DNA of 64,000 nt from Buddleja alternifolia (taxonomy: Eukaryota; Streptophyta; Magnoliopsida; Lamiales; Scrophulariaceae), in NCBI GenBank assembly GCA_019426215.1, contig CM033408.1, forward strand, positions 26,887,953 through 26,951,952, given 5' to 3'. Shown piece by piece: positions 12,788 through 24,370 of this stretch. Under the pieces are notes generated by a model. It saw only the letters and a list, made by a program, of their open reading frames with translations. It was not told the origin of the DNA and ran no database searches. Position 1 is the stretch's first letter, and each line of letters starts with the position of its first letter. The translations under genes and the position numbers were made by a program.

Positions 12788-13455
12788 CCAGGGTATCAAA
12801 ATGAGTCCATTCTTATGTGGTTATAAAGTTTATATGAAAATCTACAATTTATATGTTCAAGTCGAAACCCAAACATGCACGAAAAAGTGAGAAAAATGAG
12901 CCGAAAATAAGAAAAATGTCATTATTTTCTTATAAAAATTACCGGCACTACGTTGCTTTTTGGGTTGTCGTATTCCTTGACCCGGGTATTGAAATGAGTC
13001 AATTCTTATGTGGTTATAAAGTTTATATGAAAATCTACAATTTATATGTTCAAGTCAAAACCTAAACATGCACAAAAAAGTGAGAAAAATGAGCCGAAAA
13101 TAAGAAAAATGTCATTATTTTCTTATAAAAATTACCGGCACTACGTTGCTTTTTGGCTTGTCGTATTCCTTGACCCGGGTATCAAAATGAGTCCATTCTT
13201 GTGTGGTTATAAAGTTTATATGAAAATCTACAATTTATATGTTCAAGTCGAAATCCAAACATGCACAAAAAAATGAGAAAAATGAGCCTCAAACAAGAAA
13301 AGCGTCATTATTTTCTTATAAAATTGCTTTAATGTTGCTTCACTCAGGTATCGAAATGAGTCCATACTTGTGTGGTTATAAAGTTTATATGAAAATCTAC
13401 AATTTATATGTTCAAGTCAAAACTCAAAAATGCACGAAAAAAGGTGAAAAATAAA
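12788..13455 (+). repeat. Tandem array of about 190-bp units (four copies)
   Basis: The landmark ACAATTTATATGTTCAAGTC recurs at about 12843, 13036, 13229 and 13399, giving spacings of 193, 193 and 170 bp. Each unit also carries GAGTCCATTCTTATGTGG-like, GCACGAAAAA-like and TTATTTTCTT words. The same unit, diverged, makes up the 44.8-47.0 kb palindrome. The array lies inside the PIF/Harbinger-type element. Short open frames in the units are fortuitous. Confidence 0.85.
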
Positions 13456-13911
13456 CCGAAAATAAGAAAAAATAGTAAAAATAGTGTAGGGTAGGGTGAG
13501 GTGGGTTGGGCGTGGGGTCACGTGTGTGTGTGTGTGTTTGGGCAGGGGGTGGGGATGGGAGTGGGGGTGGCGGGTGGGGGAGTGTTGGGGGTGGGCAGGG
13601 TTAGCAGGGTACGGATTTTTTTTCATTTCTAATAGGTAATAATTTTATTTGTTTATTGATTAATTTATTTAATAAAAATAGTAAAATGTGGAAAATTGAA
13701 TAAAAAAGTAATGATTGGAGGAAATGATGTTGATTGATAAATGTGTGAAATGATTGATATAGTGATTGATAGGTAGTTATATGGGGGATTGAAAACGTTA
13801 AGTTGAAAAGAGTAGAATTTAAATGAAAATGGTTTGTGTTATGGATTTTTAGAATTTTGTAATCCAGGATATTGAAAATGGAATTTGAAAACATAAACAA
13901 ACAAGGCCTTA

Positions 13912-14582
13912 GCTTCAAAATCTCGCTGCAAAAGATATTTTTTTTATTTAAAATGAAAAATGTGGATTGTTCGAAGATGATGTGATCAAGTAGTTTAAAT
14001 TCAATTTATAGTAGGCAAGATAGGGAACAATGGGTTGTTCTATGGTTTTGGCCCAGCTCAGCCGTTGAATTCCCTCAATAGGGGAGGGGGGAGGGGTCAT
14101 TTAGCAATTTGAAACACCCCCCCCCCCATGTGGGGGATCCAATGGCTGGTCTCGGCCCAATATAGAATTTTTCGGGAACAATGTAGACCTTCCATAATAT
14201 TTATTTTCCGATTTTTTCTCTTTTTTGGCCAATTTAACGACGGATGTGAAAATCAAAATTCACACTTTCCAATTAAATTTTTCGGGCACCCAAATATCCA
14301 AGGGGGAACATCTAATTTTTCAAACAAAAGAGATTTTTTCGTAATTAAACTAAACTTCAGGGGTGGTAATTGTAATTACCCCACCAAAAAATGTTTGTGT
14401 TTGGTCCACAATCCCATCATGTGTAGCACTTAAAATCCCATTACATTATACACCCAATTTGTTCAACAAACTCTAAGATCACAATTTCACTCAACTTTGT
14501 AAATGCCGTTGTAACCCAAAAAAAAAAAAAAAAAAGGAAAAACTTTGTAATTGCCGCCTCCAAAATCAAATCATTTTCACAC
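13912..14582. other. Intergenic upstream of the GT14 gene
   Basis: No gene is supported. A possible small inverted-repeat element lies at about 14046-14162: TTGGCCCAGCTCAGCC at the left is partly matched in inverse orientation by GGCTGGTCTCGGCCCAA at the right, with an 11-C run (14117-14127) between them. The rest is AT-rich. Confidence 0.45.
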
Positions 14583-14590
14583 TATATATA
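14583..14590 (+). promoter_or_regulatory. Possible TATA box of the GT14 gene
   Basis: TATATATA lies in CACTATATATAGTA, about 560 bp before the start codon. Its form is good, but AT-rich words are common here and no transcript evidence exists. If it is used, the 5' leader would be about 530 nt and would include the GA repeat just before the ATG. Confidence 0.22.
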
Positions 14591-15148
14591 GTATACTAAT
14601 ACTTACATAAGATCACCAAAACACATTCCTAAATATAAACAAAATCCCAAAATCAAATATTCACTGTGCATCTAAATCTAATTTACCCTAAACCAAAAAT
14701 AAATAAATCAAAACTCGATTCTTTGCGTACTCGGTACTCCCATTAATGTTCAAGTACCCTTTTAATTATCATCAAATCTTCGCCCTCTTTTGTGGGTAAT
14801 TCCTTGATCCACTTTTTTAGCGAGTCGCCGCTGATTAGGCCATGTTTCCTTTTCTGTTGAAACCCTGATTCAAATTCTCATGCACTATGACAACTGTTTG
14901 AATTTTCACTCAATTTTGCGAGGTGGGTTTTTAAAATTTTTTCATTTTTAATTTTTTTGTATTTTTTTGTATTTTATTTAAGTGGGATTTTGGATTTTGG
15001 TGATGCTGGTCGTGGGTTCTTGAAATTAGTCTGAAAGAAGTCAAAAAACAATAAAAATTGTAGTTTGGAGGTAGATTGTGAGAAGCATTTATTGTGAACA
15101 ATCCAGAAGGGGCGTTTTAATTTTGCTTGGGGAGAGAGAGAGAGAGAG

Positions 15149-18100
15149 ATGGCGAGGAGTAGGGAGAAGGAAGATGTGGAGGGGCGATTCAATGCTCAAG
15201 TTCCGATATCGGTAGCGGATTCATCGATAAGTCTGTTGAAACTAATCTCAGTTTTGATAATTTTTGTTGTGGGTGTAGTTGTAGGGCTAGTTTCTAGTTC
15301 ACACATTGATAGGTACTTTACTTTCCAGAGTGATCAGTTTGATTTCAATAGCGGTTATTTAGATACCGAGCAATTTAGCCCGGATAGTCAGCAAAAAGTT
15401 GCGGTGAAATGTGAGAAGGAGGATTGTTTGAGCATGAAGAATTTTATTCGGCCTCGGAATTTGAGCCATAAGATGGATGATGATGAGTTGTTTTGGAGGG
15501 CTTCATTGGTTCCTCAGAAGGAGGAGTTTCCTTTTAGGAGAGTGCCGAGGGTGGCGTTCATGTTCTTGACTCGAGGGCCGTTGCCATTGCTGCCGTTGTG
15601 GGAGAGGTTCTTTAAGGGCCAGGATGTGGATAAGTATTCGATTTATGTGCATGCTCCTCCGTGGTATGTGCTTAAAGTGGCCAATTCGTCTGTTTTTTAC
15701 GGGCGCCAAATCCCGAGTGAGGTATGGATTTTGTGCAATGATTGGTTTTAAATGTTTATTGTTGATGAGAAGTTATGCTTTTTGTTTATTACTCGAAGTT
15801 TTTGATTCTAGGTAATTGTTGGTGTTTGTTCTTTATTCTTACACTGATCTATATGTGTGATGAATTGAGATTTTGTTTAGAGTTCAAGTGAAAGGCTTAA
15901 ACCTTGACTTTTGGTTTTGTAGCGGTTATTCTACTAGAACTATTGTCTCTAATCATTTAGAATGAAATGTGTTATAGTAATATATAGACTAGGAAGACCA
16001 TGCATATGTTGTATGGTCTTAGTACGATAAGGCGATTGGCGCTTCATAGTACAAATGAAGCAAAAAGAAAAAAAGAAAGCAAAATATTTTCTCCAGAATA
16101 GACTATTAAATTGGTGCAGAGCATTTTATTAGTTTATTTCAAATCCAGAAAATAGATGGAGGTGTTAAGAAATATATGTTAGACCACGCAAACATGGATT
16201 TAACTTTGTGTGATATGGAGTTGCAAATGGCCAAAAAATCGGAATCTTTATTGGCGAGAATTATTAGGTTGGCCTGACATGTTGATACATTTGTATTTTG
16301 TGGTAATCAAGTGTCTAAAGTTGGAGGTCCTCGAATTTACCATAGTGAAACGAATTGGAGGGTTTTCGATTTTGTGTTTGATATGTAGCGTAAAATGAAG
16401 TATGCCTCAATAAATTGTTTAACGTGTCTGTACAACACCGTGACATAAATGTTTTCCTCTTCATGCGGCTCATAAACTCTCCTTCTCCTTTAAATGAAGA
16501 ACCGAGTTGGATAAGATAACTTTATGGTCTTAATAACAATTTGGAGTTTGTTTTGATAATTTCTAGTTTCTGCATGATATCTAGAGAATTGATTCCAAAG
16601 TTGTAAGAGACGTCTGATTTTCTGTGGTTTTGATGCTAAATTATGAACATCAGAGCTCAGAACCATCACCGTAGAGTTTCTTTTCAAAATTAATCCGGCA
16701 TACATCAGGTTCTTAAAACAGATATGGGGTATAAAATGGTCTTTAAGAAAATTAATCTTAGGCAAACATTAAATTGAGAAGAAACGATAAGATATTGTAC
16801 CTTCAGATAACGCCTGTATCAAGGAACAATTTATCTTCGTAACGTTCACTATATTGTTTTCCTTGCATCTTGTCGATTGTTTTTGTTGAAAAGTTTGCCT
16901 TACTGTAGCGTTCACTATATGCTTTGAATTTATAAATTTTAGTGTTAGATGCATGAGCTATATGAAATATGGGACTTTTTTTTCGAATCTGGCAATTTAT
17001 GGAAACATGTTATGATGGGTTGACGTTGAGATCATGGATCTGAACAACTGTATAAACTGGAGAAACAAAACATAATATTCTGTTGAGCTTCCCGTTTATG
17101 CAAATAGACAGATCATAGATGTGCTTCTAGTCTTCGTATTGAAATATGTGCATTGATTTTGCGGAAAGTTATTTGGGTGATCTCTCTGAACGAAACCAAG
17201 TACTAAATTGTTCACAAATTTGATTAGAACTGCTCATTAGCTGGAATAATAGTTCTATGATATGTGTTTTTACCATGCTAGCAGTGGAAACAATAGATTA
17301 GTTCTCCTGTTGCATACATGTTTGTTCTCAATTTTTCTCTCTTGCTTTGGTTTTCTTAGTAAAAATCTGTTTAGTATTATGTACTAATATCTTCCATCTT
17401 TTTCCATGTTTTGACTTGTCATGTAAAGTCAAAAAGTTGACGACACGAGCACCAACATACAAAGTTCAGAATTTATTTTCTTCTTTATTTGGATTTTTTT
17501 TTTTTTACCTACAACGTGTGTTTCACACCAAACGGCGGGGCAATTTCCACATTAGCGATAGGACCCACATTATGCTGAGGTGACATAATCATAACTGTTT
17601 GGTGTGGAATACTCATCGTAGGCAAGTTTTTACCCCTTCTCTTTCCCGTTCATTATGTTTTTTTTTGGTGTGTGTGTCGGTTTTTGGGGGGGGGGGGGGG
17701 GGGGGGAGGGTATGGTCATTTAAATGTCATTTGTTTCTTCCCATCTTACTCTCATGAATAAACATTTTTTCACCGGCCTTTGCAGCGAGTCGAATGGGGA
17801 TCAGTGTCACTGGTCGATGCAGAGAAACGTCTTTTAGCCAATGCCCTCCTCGACTTCTCAAACGAGCGATTTGTCCTCTTATCCGAGAGTTGTATCCCAA
17901 TTTACGACTTCCCTACCGTCTACAAATACCTCATTGAATCCGACCACAGCTTTGTGGGTTCGTATGATGATCCCTCTCGTTATGGCCGGGGTCGCTATAG
18001 CCGTCGCATGCAACCCTACATTAAACTCTCTGATTGGAGAAAAGGATCTCAATGGTTCGAGATGCAGCGTGCTCTCGCTGTCAAGATAGTCGCCGACACA

Positions 18101-18427
18101 AAGTATTATAATCTCTTCAAAAAGTATTGTAAGCCTTCTTGCTACCCGGATGAGCATTACATTCCAACTTTTGTGCGTAAGTTCAATGGCCCGCTTAATG
18201 CAAATCGATCGGTTACTTATGTCGATTGGTCGTTGATGGGCCCACATCCGGCGACTTTCTTTGCTGTCAATATAACAGAAGGGTTCATCGAGTCATTACG
18301 GAATAATGGCACCTTGTGTTCGTATAACGCTGAGAACACGACCGTTTGTTATCTTTTTGCGAGAAAGTTTGATGTTAGTGCTTTGGAGCCTTTATTGGAT
18401 TTAACCTCGGAAGTTATGGGTTATTGA
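15149..18427 (+). CDS. GT14-family (core-2/I-branching-like, BC10-type) glycosyltransferase
   Basis: Two exons, 15149-15721 and 17786-18427, join in phase 0 to give 404 residues, close to the usual plant GT14 length of about 380-400. The donor is GAG|GTATGG and the acceptor TTTGCAG|CGAG; joining gives IPSE-RVEWGSVSLVDAE, the expected family sequence. An N-terminal cytoplasmic tail is followed by one hydrophobic segment (about residues 29-48), so it is a type II membrane protein, probably Golgi. The catalytic region begins near residue 134 (RVAFMFLTRGPLPLLPLW) and contains LLSESCIPIYDF, FVGSYDD, WRKGSQWFEM, PDEHYIPT and VDWS. Several N-glycosylation sequons are present. Family members are inverting sugar transferases; rice BC10 affects cell-wall strength, but the substrate is usually unknown. 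The ATG follows a GA repeat and is the first in this frame. Exon 2 and its 3' flank are duplicated twice downstream as pseudogenes. Confidence 0.93.
17504..17634. repeat. Small inverted-repeat (MITE-like) element in the GT14 intron
   Basis: The left end TTACCTACAACGTGTG followed by TTTCACACCAAAC is matched in inverse orientation by GTTTGGTGTGGAA ... CGTAGGCAAG at the right end, about 130 bp overall. A related full copy lies near 51975-52100 and a half copy near 30371-30425. It was therefore in the intron before the segmental duplications. No target duplication was resolved. Confidence 0.5.
17686..17706 (+). repeat. 21-base G run near the 3' splice site
   Basis: Twenty-one consecutive G, then AGGG, about 80 bp before the intron acceptor and preceded by a T run and a GT repeat. 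The paralogous copy near 52.1 kb lacks it, so it is specific to unit 1. Its length is uncertain in any assembly. Confidence 0.85.
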
Positions 18428-19018
18428 AGTTACCTATAGAGATATATTGCACCTCTTTTTTGGGAGTTACTAGGTTTTGGTAGACCTCTTAGTTCTTACA
18501 ATTTTGTTCATTTCTGCAATTTTTTTTAGTGAAATGTATAGCTCATAAAGGGCAAGTTTTGGTCCCTCAAAAGAAGTAGATTTTTACATTAGAAGTGGGC
18601 TCATGATTCATGCAATTCCATTTAGAATCTTTGCAATGGAACTGCTGGAATCAAGAGACAAGTTAATAAGATACATTACGTACTCTGTGGTTTGCCATTG
18701 ATATGATTTTTCTCGAGCTAAGACACGATGTGTCAACCCGATTACGAATCTATAAATAAAACTGTTGAATAACATGATTCACTATTCTACACACAAAAGA
18801 GAAAGTAGAAATTTAACCAACATCACTTGAGCTGGGGAGCTGTCATTCCCACGGAAAGAGTTCCGAATTACTACAACAAACTTAACCATATATAAGAGTT
18901 ATATCACAACCAAATAAGATGATTTCTAGATCAGTATTCATATTAAATACACAATAAAATAGATAAGTACAATTCATAATCTACCAAAAGATGACTGTAT
19001 CATCCAAAAGAGGGTGGG

Positions 19019-19054
<36 letters not shown>

Positions 19055-19213
19055 GATTTTGGAACTACAAGCAAAAAGGTCATCCACCAACAAGGCCACC
19101 TTACGGTCTACAAGCAAACAGGTCGTCCACGGCCCCTGCCAAACTAAAACGATTCGAATACAAAATAAAGTATTGGTGCATAACTTACAATATGCCAAAA
19201 GATACCCGAGTCA
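18428..19213. other. GT14 3' flank and intergenic space to the F-box pseudogene
   Basis: The first 150 bp probably contain the GT14 3' UTR. They are conserved with the flanks of both exon-2 pseudogenes (about 33750-33900 and 52845-52990). At about 18985-19200 the sequence carries a TA microsatellite (19021-19050) and an extra, partly duplicated piece of the F-box 3' flank (CCAAAAGAGGG-like words before and after), specific to this unit. Confidence 0.55.
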
Positions 19214-19747
19214 TCAATCCTTCACGACTCCAAAAGAGGGCGGGGGGATATATAGGCCATGGAGGAATCATAAGTAGAAAGGTCAAATACCAACTAGGCC
19301 AAGTTTTGTATCTAACATATTTGGTCTGCCCAACAATATTTCCAATGTCTAAGTAAACCACCATGATCCTCCAATTTTCTGGTTTTGATGTTGTACGAGA
19401 CAAACATATCTATAGATCCCAAATACACAGGTTATGTTTGGTTATGTTTTGGGATGGTATTTTGGTGAAAATTATTGGTGAAAATTTTATGGGGACACGT
19501 GCAATTTTGATGGGATAATGTTTGGTTATGTTTTGGGAGTTGATTTTTGAGTGATTTCTTGGTGAGATAGTATTTGGTTTTGTTTTCAGAGGGAACATAA
19601 ATGACTGTAGCTGTCAAATCATGTAAGTTTTTGTCTGTCAATAATTAAAAATTATAATATAATATTGAGATTGAAATAATTATTATATAGATAAATATAT
19701 ATGTATATATGTAAGTAATAGCAGTGTGTGTGTGTATATATATATAG

Positions 19748-21126
19748 AGGGTCAAGATCTAATACATACCATCACCTAGATAAGATCTAAAACCCAATAT
19801 AAACCATTGGATCAATTAAATCCAACAGTCCAAATATAAAATAGAAACAGACGGCAAAATTGGAATGTTACTGAATTAGGGGTAGAATCGGAACTGGAAA
19901 AAATCATCACCCACCTCCCAAAAATAACTCCCACGAACTCCTTGCATATTTATCCACATTTAATACCCACGATCTCCGCGATCTCAGGCCACGATTCATG
20001 CGATCACAGTATATATTCAAATTTTCATTCGATTCGCTCAAAGATCTTCCAAAAAATCACCGATTAACTACGTCGGAGCCCTAATTTACAGAGAACAAGA
20101 AATTGATGTATAATGATATCAATTCAATATTTATGTGTTGTTTCTAACGCACTGTATAATACCATTTTTTATACTGTATATTGGTTTAGTTTATACTGTA
20201 TATTGTATTATTGGGTACTGTATAATTGTTGATTTACACAAGTAATGTGTATTTTATATGTTTTACTGTATAATATGTTATAAAATAATGTATCATTTGA
20301 TATGATTTTCTGTATAATTCTAAAAATTCAATATTTATATGTTACTACTAATGAACTATATAATACCGTTTATTACACTGTATAATAACTTAGTTTATAC
20401 TGTATATTGGCTTATTGGGTACTGTATAATACTGTATGTTATATTTATATTACAAACTGTATGATCTGTATAATGGATAGATTCATAACAATATACATTA
20501 TCTGAACATAACAATATATAGTTCCTATAAAATAATTATACAGTAAGTAATCCTTTGTTATACATTTACTCATAGGGGCTGATGAGCAATCTGGAAAAAT
20601 CTGCATTCAATCTGATGGATGTTATTATCAAGTACAATGGATGCATCTCAGCCATAAAAAACGAAATCAATAATCCACGACGCTCACGAATGAATTGACG
20701 ATGAACTGATATTGTTGATTAATTGCTGATGATGAATTAATCTTACCCAGTCAATTGCGATGAATACTGTGATTGCTGATGATGAATTGATCTTACCCAA
20801 TCAATTGCGATGAAAAAGACGAATATGATGAAGCGTTAAATGTTATTGATGAAGAATGGATTCTGGTGATGAATATTGATTTTAATCGAGCTGAAATATA
20901 TGGTAAATTCTGTTTTTACGCATTAATGGGGATTTGATTTGATCATGCATTAAATGTGCATGAGTTTGTTGGGTTTTATTGACAAAATTGCCCTCCCAGC
21001 ATTAAAAATATTTAAATAATCCGAAAAAATGATATAATTTCACACCTTTGGATCAAATTGAATCAAAGGCCTAGATTGGGTCTTAGATCTTACCTAATGG
21101 CAAGGTATGTATTTGATCCATACCCT
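19748..21126. mobile_element. TA-microsatellite-associated inverted-repeat element, copy 1 (1,379 bp)
   Basis: It begins AGGGTCAAGATCTAATACAT and ends with the inverse of AGGGTATGGATCAAATACAT. The inverted similarity extends about 90 bp inward (TAAGATCTAAAACCC / TAAGATCTAAGACCC). Both flanks are TA repeats, so the target duplication cannot be read. The interior (about 20140-20560) repeats ACTGTATAATG/ACTGTATATTG-like words many times. There is no ORF. The second copy is 24672-27624. Terminal length suggests a Mutator-type MITE, but the class is unproven. Confidence 0.75.
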
Positions 21127-21129
21127 ATA

Positions 21130-21223
21130 TATATATTAGTGTACATATATATATATATATATGTGTGTGTAATAGTAGTAATAGTAGTTTATATAAAATT
21201 AAAAGAAAAGTATATATATCTAT

Positions 21224-21260
<37 letters not shown>

Positions 21261-21540
21261 AGCAATAGTGTTAATAATAGTTGATATATAATTAAAAGAA
21301 AAGTATATATATTCATATATATATATATATATATATATGTATCAGCGTGTGTGAGAGTGCGTGTAACAGTGTGCGTGTGTGACTGTGTGTGTGTGTAATT
21401 GTGTGTTTGTGTGTGCGTGTAATAGTGTGTGTGTGTGTGTGACTGTGTGTGTAATTGTGTGTGTTTGTGTGTGCGTGTAACTGTGTGTGTGTGCGCGCTC
21501 AAACTGTGTGTGTGTGTGCGCGCGTGGGAAAGGGGTGTGA
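21130..21540. repeat. Complex TA / GT / CA microsatellite cluster
   Basis: Alternating runs of (TA)n, (CA)n and (GT)n with short duplicated spacers; AAAAGAAAAGTATATATA occurs twice, about 90 bp apart. Open frames through this region read as His/Thr or Ile/Tyr repeats and are not genes. It is part of the insertion in F-box copy A. A similar GT-rich cluster occurs in the related element near 57790-57860. Confidence 0.85.
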
Positions 21541-23665
21541 GGGGGGTTGGGGGAGATTGGGGAAGGCGATGAACAGTCTCCCTTCCCCCTCTTCTTTTTT
21601 CTTTTTTCACCTTTTTTTTATTTAATTTATAAAAAATATATTAATAAGTAATTTATTTAAAAAATTATTAAAATACAATCCTATTCTTAGATAATTAGGT
21701 CACTTCTACTACAAGTCAATTACCAAATCCAAACCAAAACCACGAAATAAGAAACCCTTGCTTCAAGTCACTATTCACGCGGTCAAATCCGCGTTGACCA
21801 CACGGTTGACTCGGTCAAACCCGAATTGACCGTGGTCAGATTGCCTTTGACCGTCCCAAGACCTTTTTTTTTTCCCACATAATATACATTAAGAAAACAT
21901 ACACATATAAATATGGATAACACACATGCATTTCTCGATCTACACACTCAATCAAATCACAAATTTAGCAATGAAATAAATTATACACAGCCATACACAT
22001 AAAAAATAAGTAAAACTTTAAAATAATATGTACAAATAACATATATATGTATATAAATATAGATATATATAAATCCAAATACTTTCACTATAACTAATTT
22101 GAAAAACAAAATTTGAAAGTTTTATTTTAGAAAACTCTACAAATTTTAATCTATGTTTTATCAATACTATTTCTCATGATAGAATTACAAACAAACAAAC
22201 TTTTTTCTATTTTAAAGTTTAATGATACACGGTCAAGAAGAGAAAGAGTGAGGAGAGAGAAGAGAGAGAGTGAGGAGACGGAGAGAAAGAGGAGAGGGGG
22301 ATAGAGAGAGGAGAGAGAGATAGTAGATATTAAGAGGAGAGAGGAGGGAGAATGAGATAGGGGACAAAGTGAGAGAAAGAGGAAAAATAATGATTATGTT
22401 TTTTTGGATAAAAAAAGTTGTGTATTTTTGATGAAATATTGTGTGAAACAAATATTGTTTGACGGGAATTTTGGACCAAATATGACTTGAAAACATAACC
22501 AAACATAGCCACAATGTTTGAATCAAATGGACGAAACAATACTGGTATAGGCAAATCAGGGCCAGACAGAACGTCTGCATATAAGATGTCGTCGTATAAT
22601 ATGTCAGAAGAGCTGACCCTATGTTGCAGAGACCTATCTCCAGTACTATAATCATTCAGTAACCAAACACCAAAACCAGAGAACCCGTGTGGATGAGTAG
22701 AGGATTCAAAATATCTCAAACGTCCTTGATGGACATCACATAAACTAGGGATGCCCCTATATTTTTTATCATTGCATGTTAGGTCTATAATCTATATCAT
22801 CAGGCAACGCAATAAAGCGCAAGTGATCAGGGTTATGGTAAGGATCATAAGCAATTATTCCATGTTTATGGGTGATCCAGTGCAGAATTCCATTAAAATC
22901 AATAGGCGTCCTCCACCAAGTAACTTGAATTGCTTGGTCAATACACACAGTAAATTCCTTCCACTCACCGATTTCAGAACAAAACACGACGAATCTAATA
23001 ATTTTACTTCTTACCAATGGCAACCCAAAGCGTACAACTCTGTAACTTGTGAGAATGTGATTTTCAACCCGAGTGAGAAAGCTGCTACTAACAACCATAA
23101 AGTGATGAGCATGTGGAGGAAGGATAATCCATTGCCCAGTGATAGGATTGCATATGTTGTACTGACATAACTCACGTAAACACCGTCCCTTGGGCAGTCA
23201 TGAACCATATAGCACTAACCCGTTGCTTACTCCAACAGTACTGTATCTTGTCCCATGTGGGTGCTCTGTACTTGGGCAAGGAAGCAAAAAGTAACCAGGG
23301 TGTTTGAAACCTCTAGAATGTATATCCACGGACAAATCACCCACAAACAAATCACACGCGCGAAAACCCCATGATCGAGAATCATTGACATGCATATTGT
23401 TAGAAATTAAAGTCCAAGGCTGCAACTGCGGCGATATTGAGGCTCGAGAAACATACATTCGCACGAAATAAGAGTCCGAAATGAGAGAGAACCATTGCTT
23501 TGAAACAAGTTTAAACCTGAATACGAACTTCACTGGCAACCTAATGAGCACTTCCACCAAAAGCCACTCAGGGATATCACAAAGCTTAATCCCATCAACA
23601 GTTTTCAATTTCACAGATTTCACCACGTTTCCTTCATAACCCATTTCATGTCTATCAATTTCCAT

Positions 23666-24145
23666 TTAACCTATTAAGAATTTTAAGATAACAAATCAAA
23701 ATCATATAGAAAATCTTCACATAACACAGTGAAGCAAATCAACAAACATTTGGTGGGCGCTTCTCAGACTTAGTTTTACCAAGCATTTCAAGGAAATTTT
23801 CAAGAGTTCGTACCTATATATCTTGGCTGACGGAGCCTGATTCACATGATAATATCTCCGATGTCCGATCTTTATTGGGTTCTTCTCCGGAGGGTTTGTA
23901 GTTGGGAAGAATCGTTCCAGTCTTGTAGACATCACTCACCCCAAAATGTTTATATGTAGTGTAATTAATTGGCGCTATTAATTGCCATACGTAAATGATA
24001 GGTGGCATATATTCAATTTTGAAGAGAGAGAACGAGGGAAATATACAAATAATAATATTGGTAGAATTGTTAGAAGACACTCCAAACTTCTGATATTTAC
24101 ACTCCAACTTTCTTTTTTTTTTTTTTGAGCATAACAACAATCATA
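23666..24145. promoter_or_regulatory. Former upstream region of F-box copy A
   Basis: This stretch is conserved with the upstream regions of the two intact F-box genes (36018-36330 and 54934-55260): shared words include GGGTTTGTAGTTGGGAAGA and TATATGTAGTGTAATTAA. The conservation suggests a promoter and leader, but individual elements cannot be assigned. It ends where the repeat composite at 24152 begins. Confidence 0.5.
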
Positions 24146-24370
24146 ATGCTTGACAATGGTTAGTCTTACCCAGGCCTAAACCTAAAACATTGGATCTAGG
24201 GTAAGACCCAAGACATTGGGTCAAGGGTATCCAGCATTTTGGATCTGGGTCTAGATCCAAAACTCTTGGGTCAAGGGTATCCAGCATTTTGGGTCTAGGC
24301 CCAGACCCAAAGTTTTGGATCTAGATCCAGACCCAAAACTTTGGGTCTGTATGAGCCTGGGGTCTAGGCT

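Larger units (their letters stand above)
10928..13908. mobile_element. PIF/Harbinger-type element, 2,981 bp
   Basis: The ends GGCTCTGTTTGTTTATG and the inverse of GGCCTTGTTTGTTTATG are flanked by a perfect TTA duplication (10925-10927 and 13909-13911). The outer 200 bp on both sides match the 405-bp MITE immediately upstream. The interior holds a decayed minus-strand Myb/SANT-like ORF (11690-12103), G-rich simple sequence and a tandem array of about 190-bp units (12788-13455). No DDE transposase frame was recognised, so it appears non-autonomous. Terminal sequence, 3-bp TTA duplication and the Myb/SANT ORF together fit PIF/Harbinger. Confidence 0.8.
15722..17785 (+). other. Single intron of the GT14 gene (2,064 bp)
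   Basis: A GT-AG intron with a T-rich stretch and TTTGCAG at the 3' end. Its last part (from about 17310) is also present, diverged, at about 30190-30425 and 51780-52195, which shows that the downstream duplications began inside the intron and lack exon 1. It contains a small inverted-repeat element (17504-17634) and a 21-G run. Confidence 0.85.
19430..22510. mobile_element. PIF/Harbinger-like element inserted in F-box copy A
   Basis: It starts GGTTATGTTTGGTTATG and ends with the inverse of GGCTATGTTTGGTTATG. The junctions, compared with intact paralogues, show a 3-bp ACA duplication (19427-19429 and 22511-22513). At 3,081 bp it contains another nested element (19748-21126), long TA, GT and GA microsatellites, and no transposase frame. 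The subterminal text near 19590-19640 matches, in inverse orientation, 58605-58680 of the element at 57496-58858, so the two belong to one family. Class assignment rests on the 3-bp duplication and the terminal sequence. Confidence 0.78.
19214..23665 (-). pseudogene. F-box gene copy A, broken by stops and a 3.1-kb insertion
   Basis: The body lies at 22511-23665 and the C-terminal end at 19214-19429, both minus strand, colinear with the intact paralogues. The N-terminus retains the F-box (CDIPEWLLVEVLIRLPVKF). An in-frame TGA replaces the Arg codon after LVLYGS (near 23205), the reading frame shifts further on, and the C-terminal tail loses its frame after PPWPIY. A transposon (19430-22510) sits where the intact genes encode the sequence after PFDSSIV. 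The ancestral role would have been SCF ubiquitin-ligase substrate recognition; this copy cannot make a full protein. Confidence 0.88.

Noticed and set aside
12788..13455. CRISPR-like array
   Set aside because: Units are about 190 bp without unique spacers, in a plant genome; this is a tandem repeat.
15722..15751. Exon 1 of the GT14 gene read on to its downstream stop (200 residues)
   Set aside because: The last nine residues come from the intron. The donor at 15722 and the continuation in exon 2 match the family.
17879..18247. Minus-strand frame opposite GT14 exon 2
   Set aside because: It is a shadow of a well-supported coding exon, with no similarity of its own.
18991..19356. 121-residue plus-strand frame
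   Set aside because: It crosses a TA microsatellite and the antisense of the F-box C-terminal remnant.
21125..21610. 161-residue minus-strand frame rich in His/Thr and Ile/Tyr
   Set aside because: It is a translation of GT, CA and TA microsatellites inside a transposon; there is no complex sequence.
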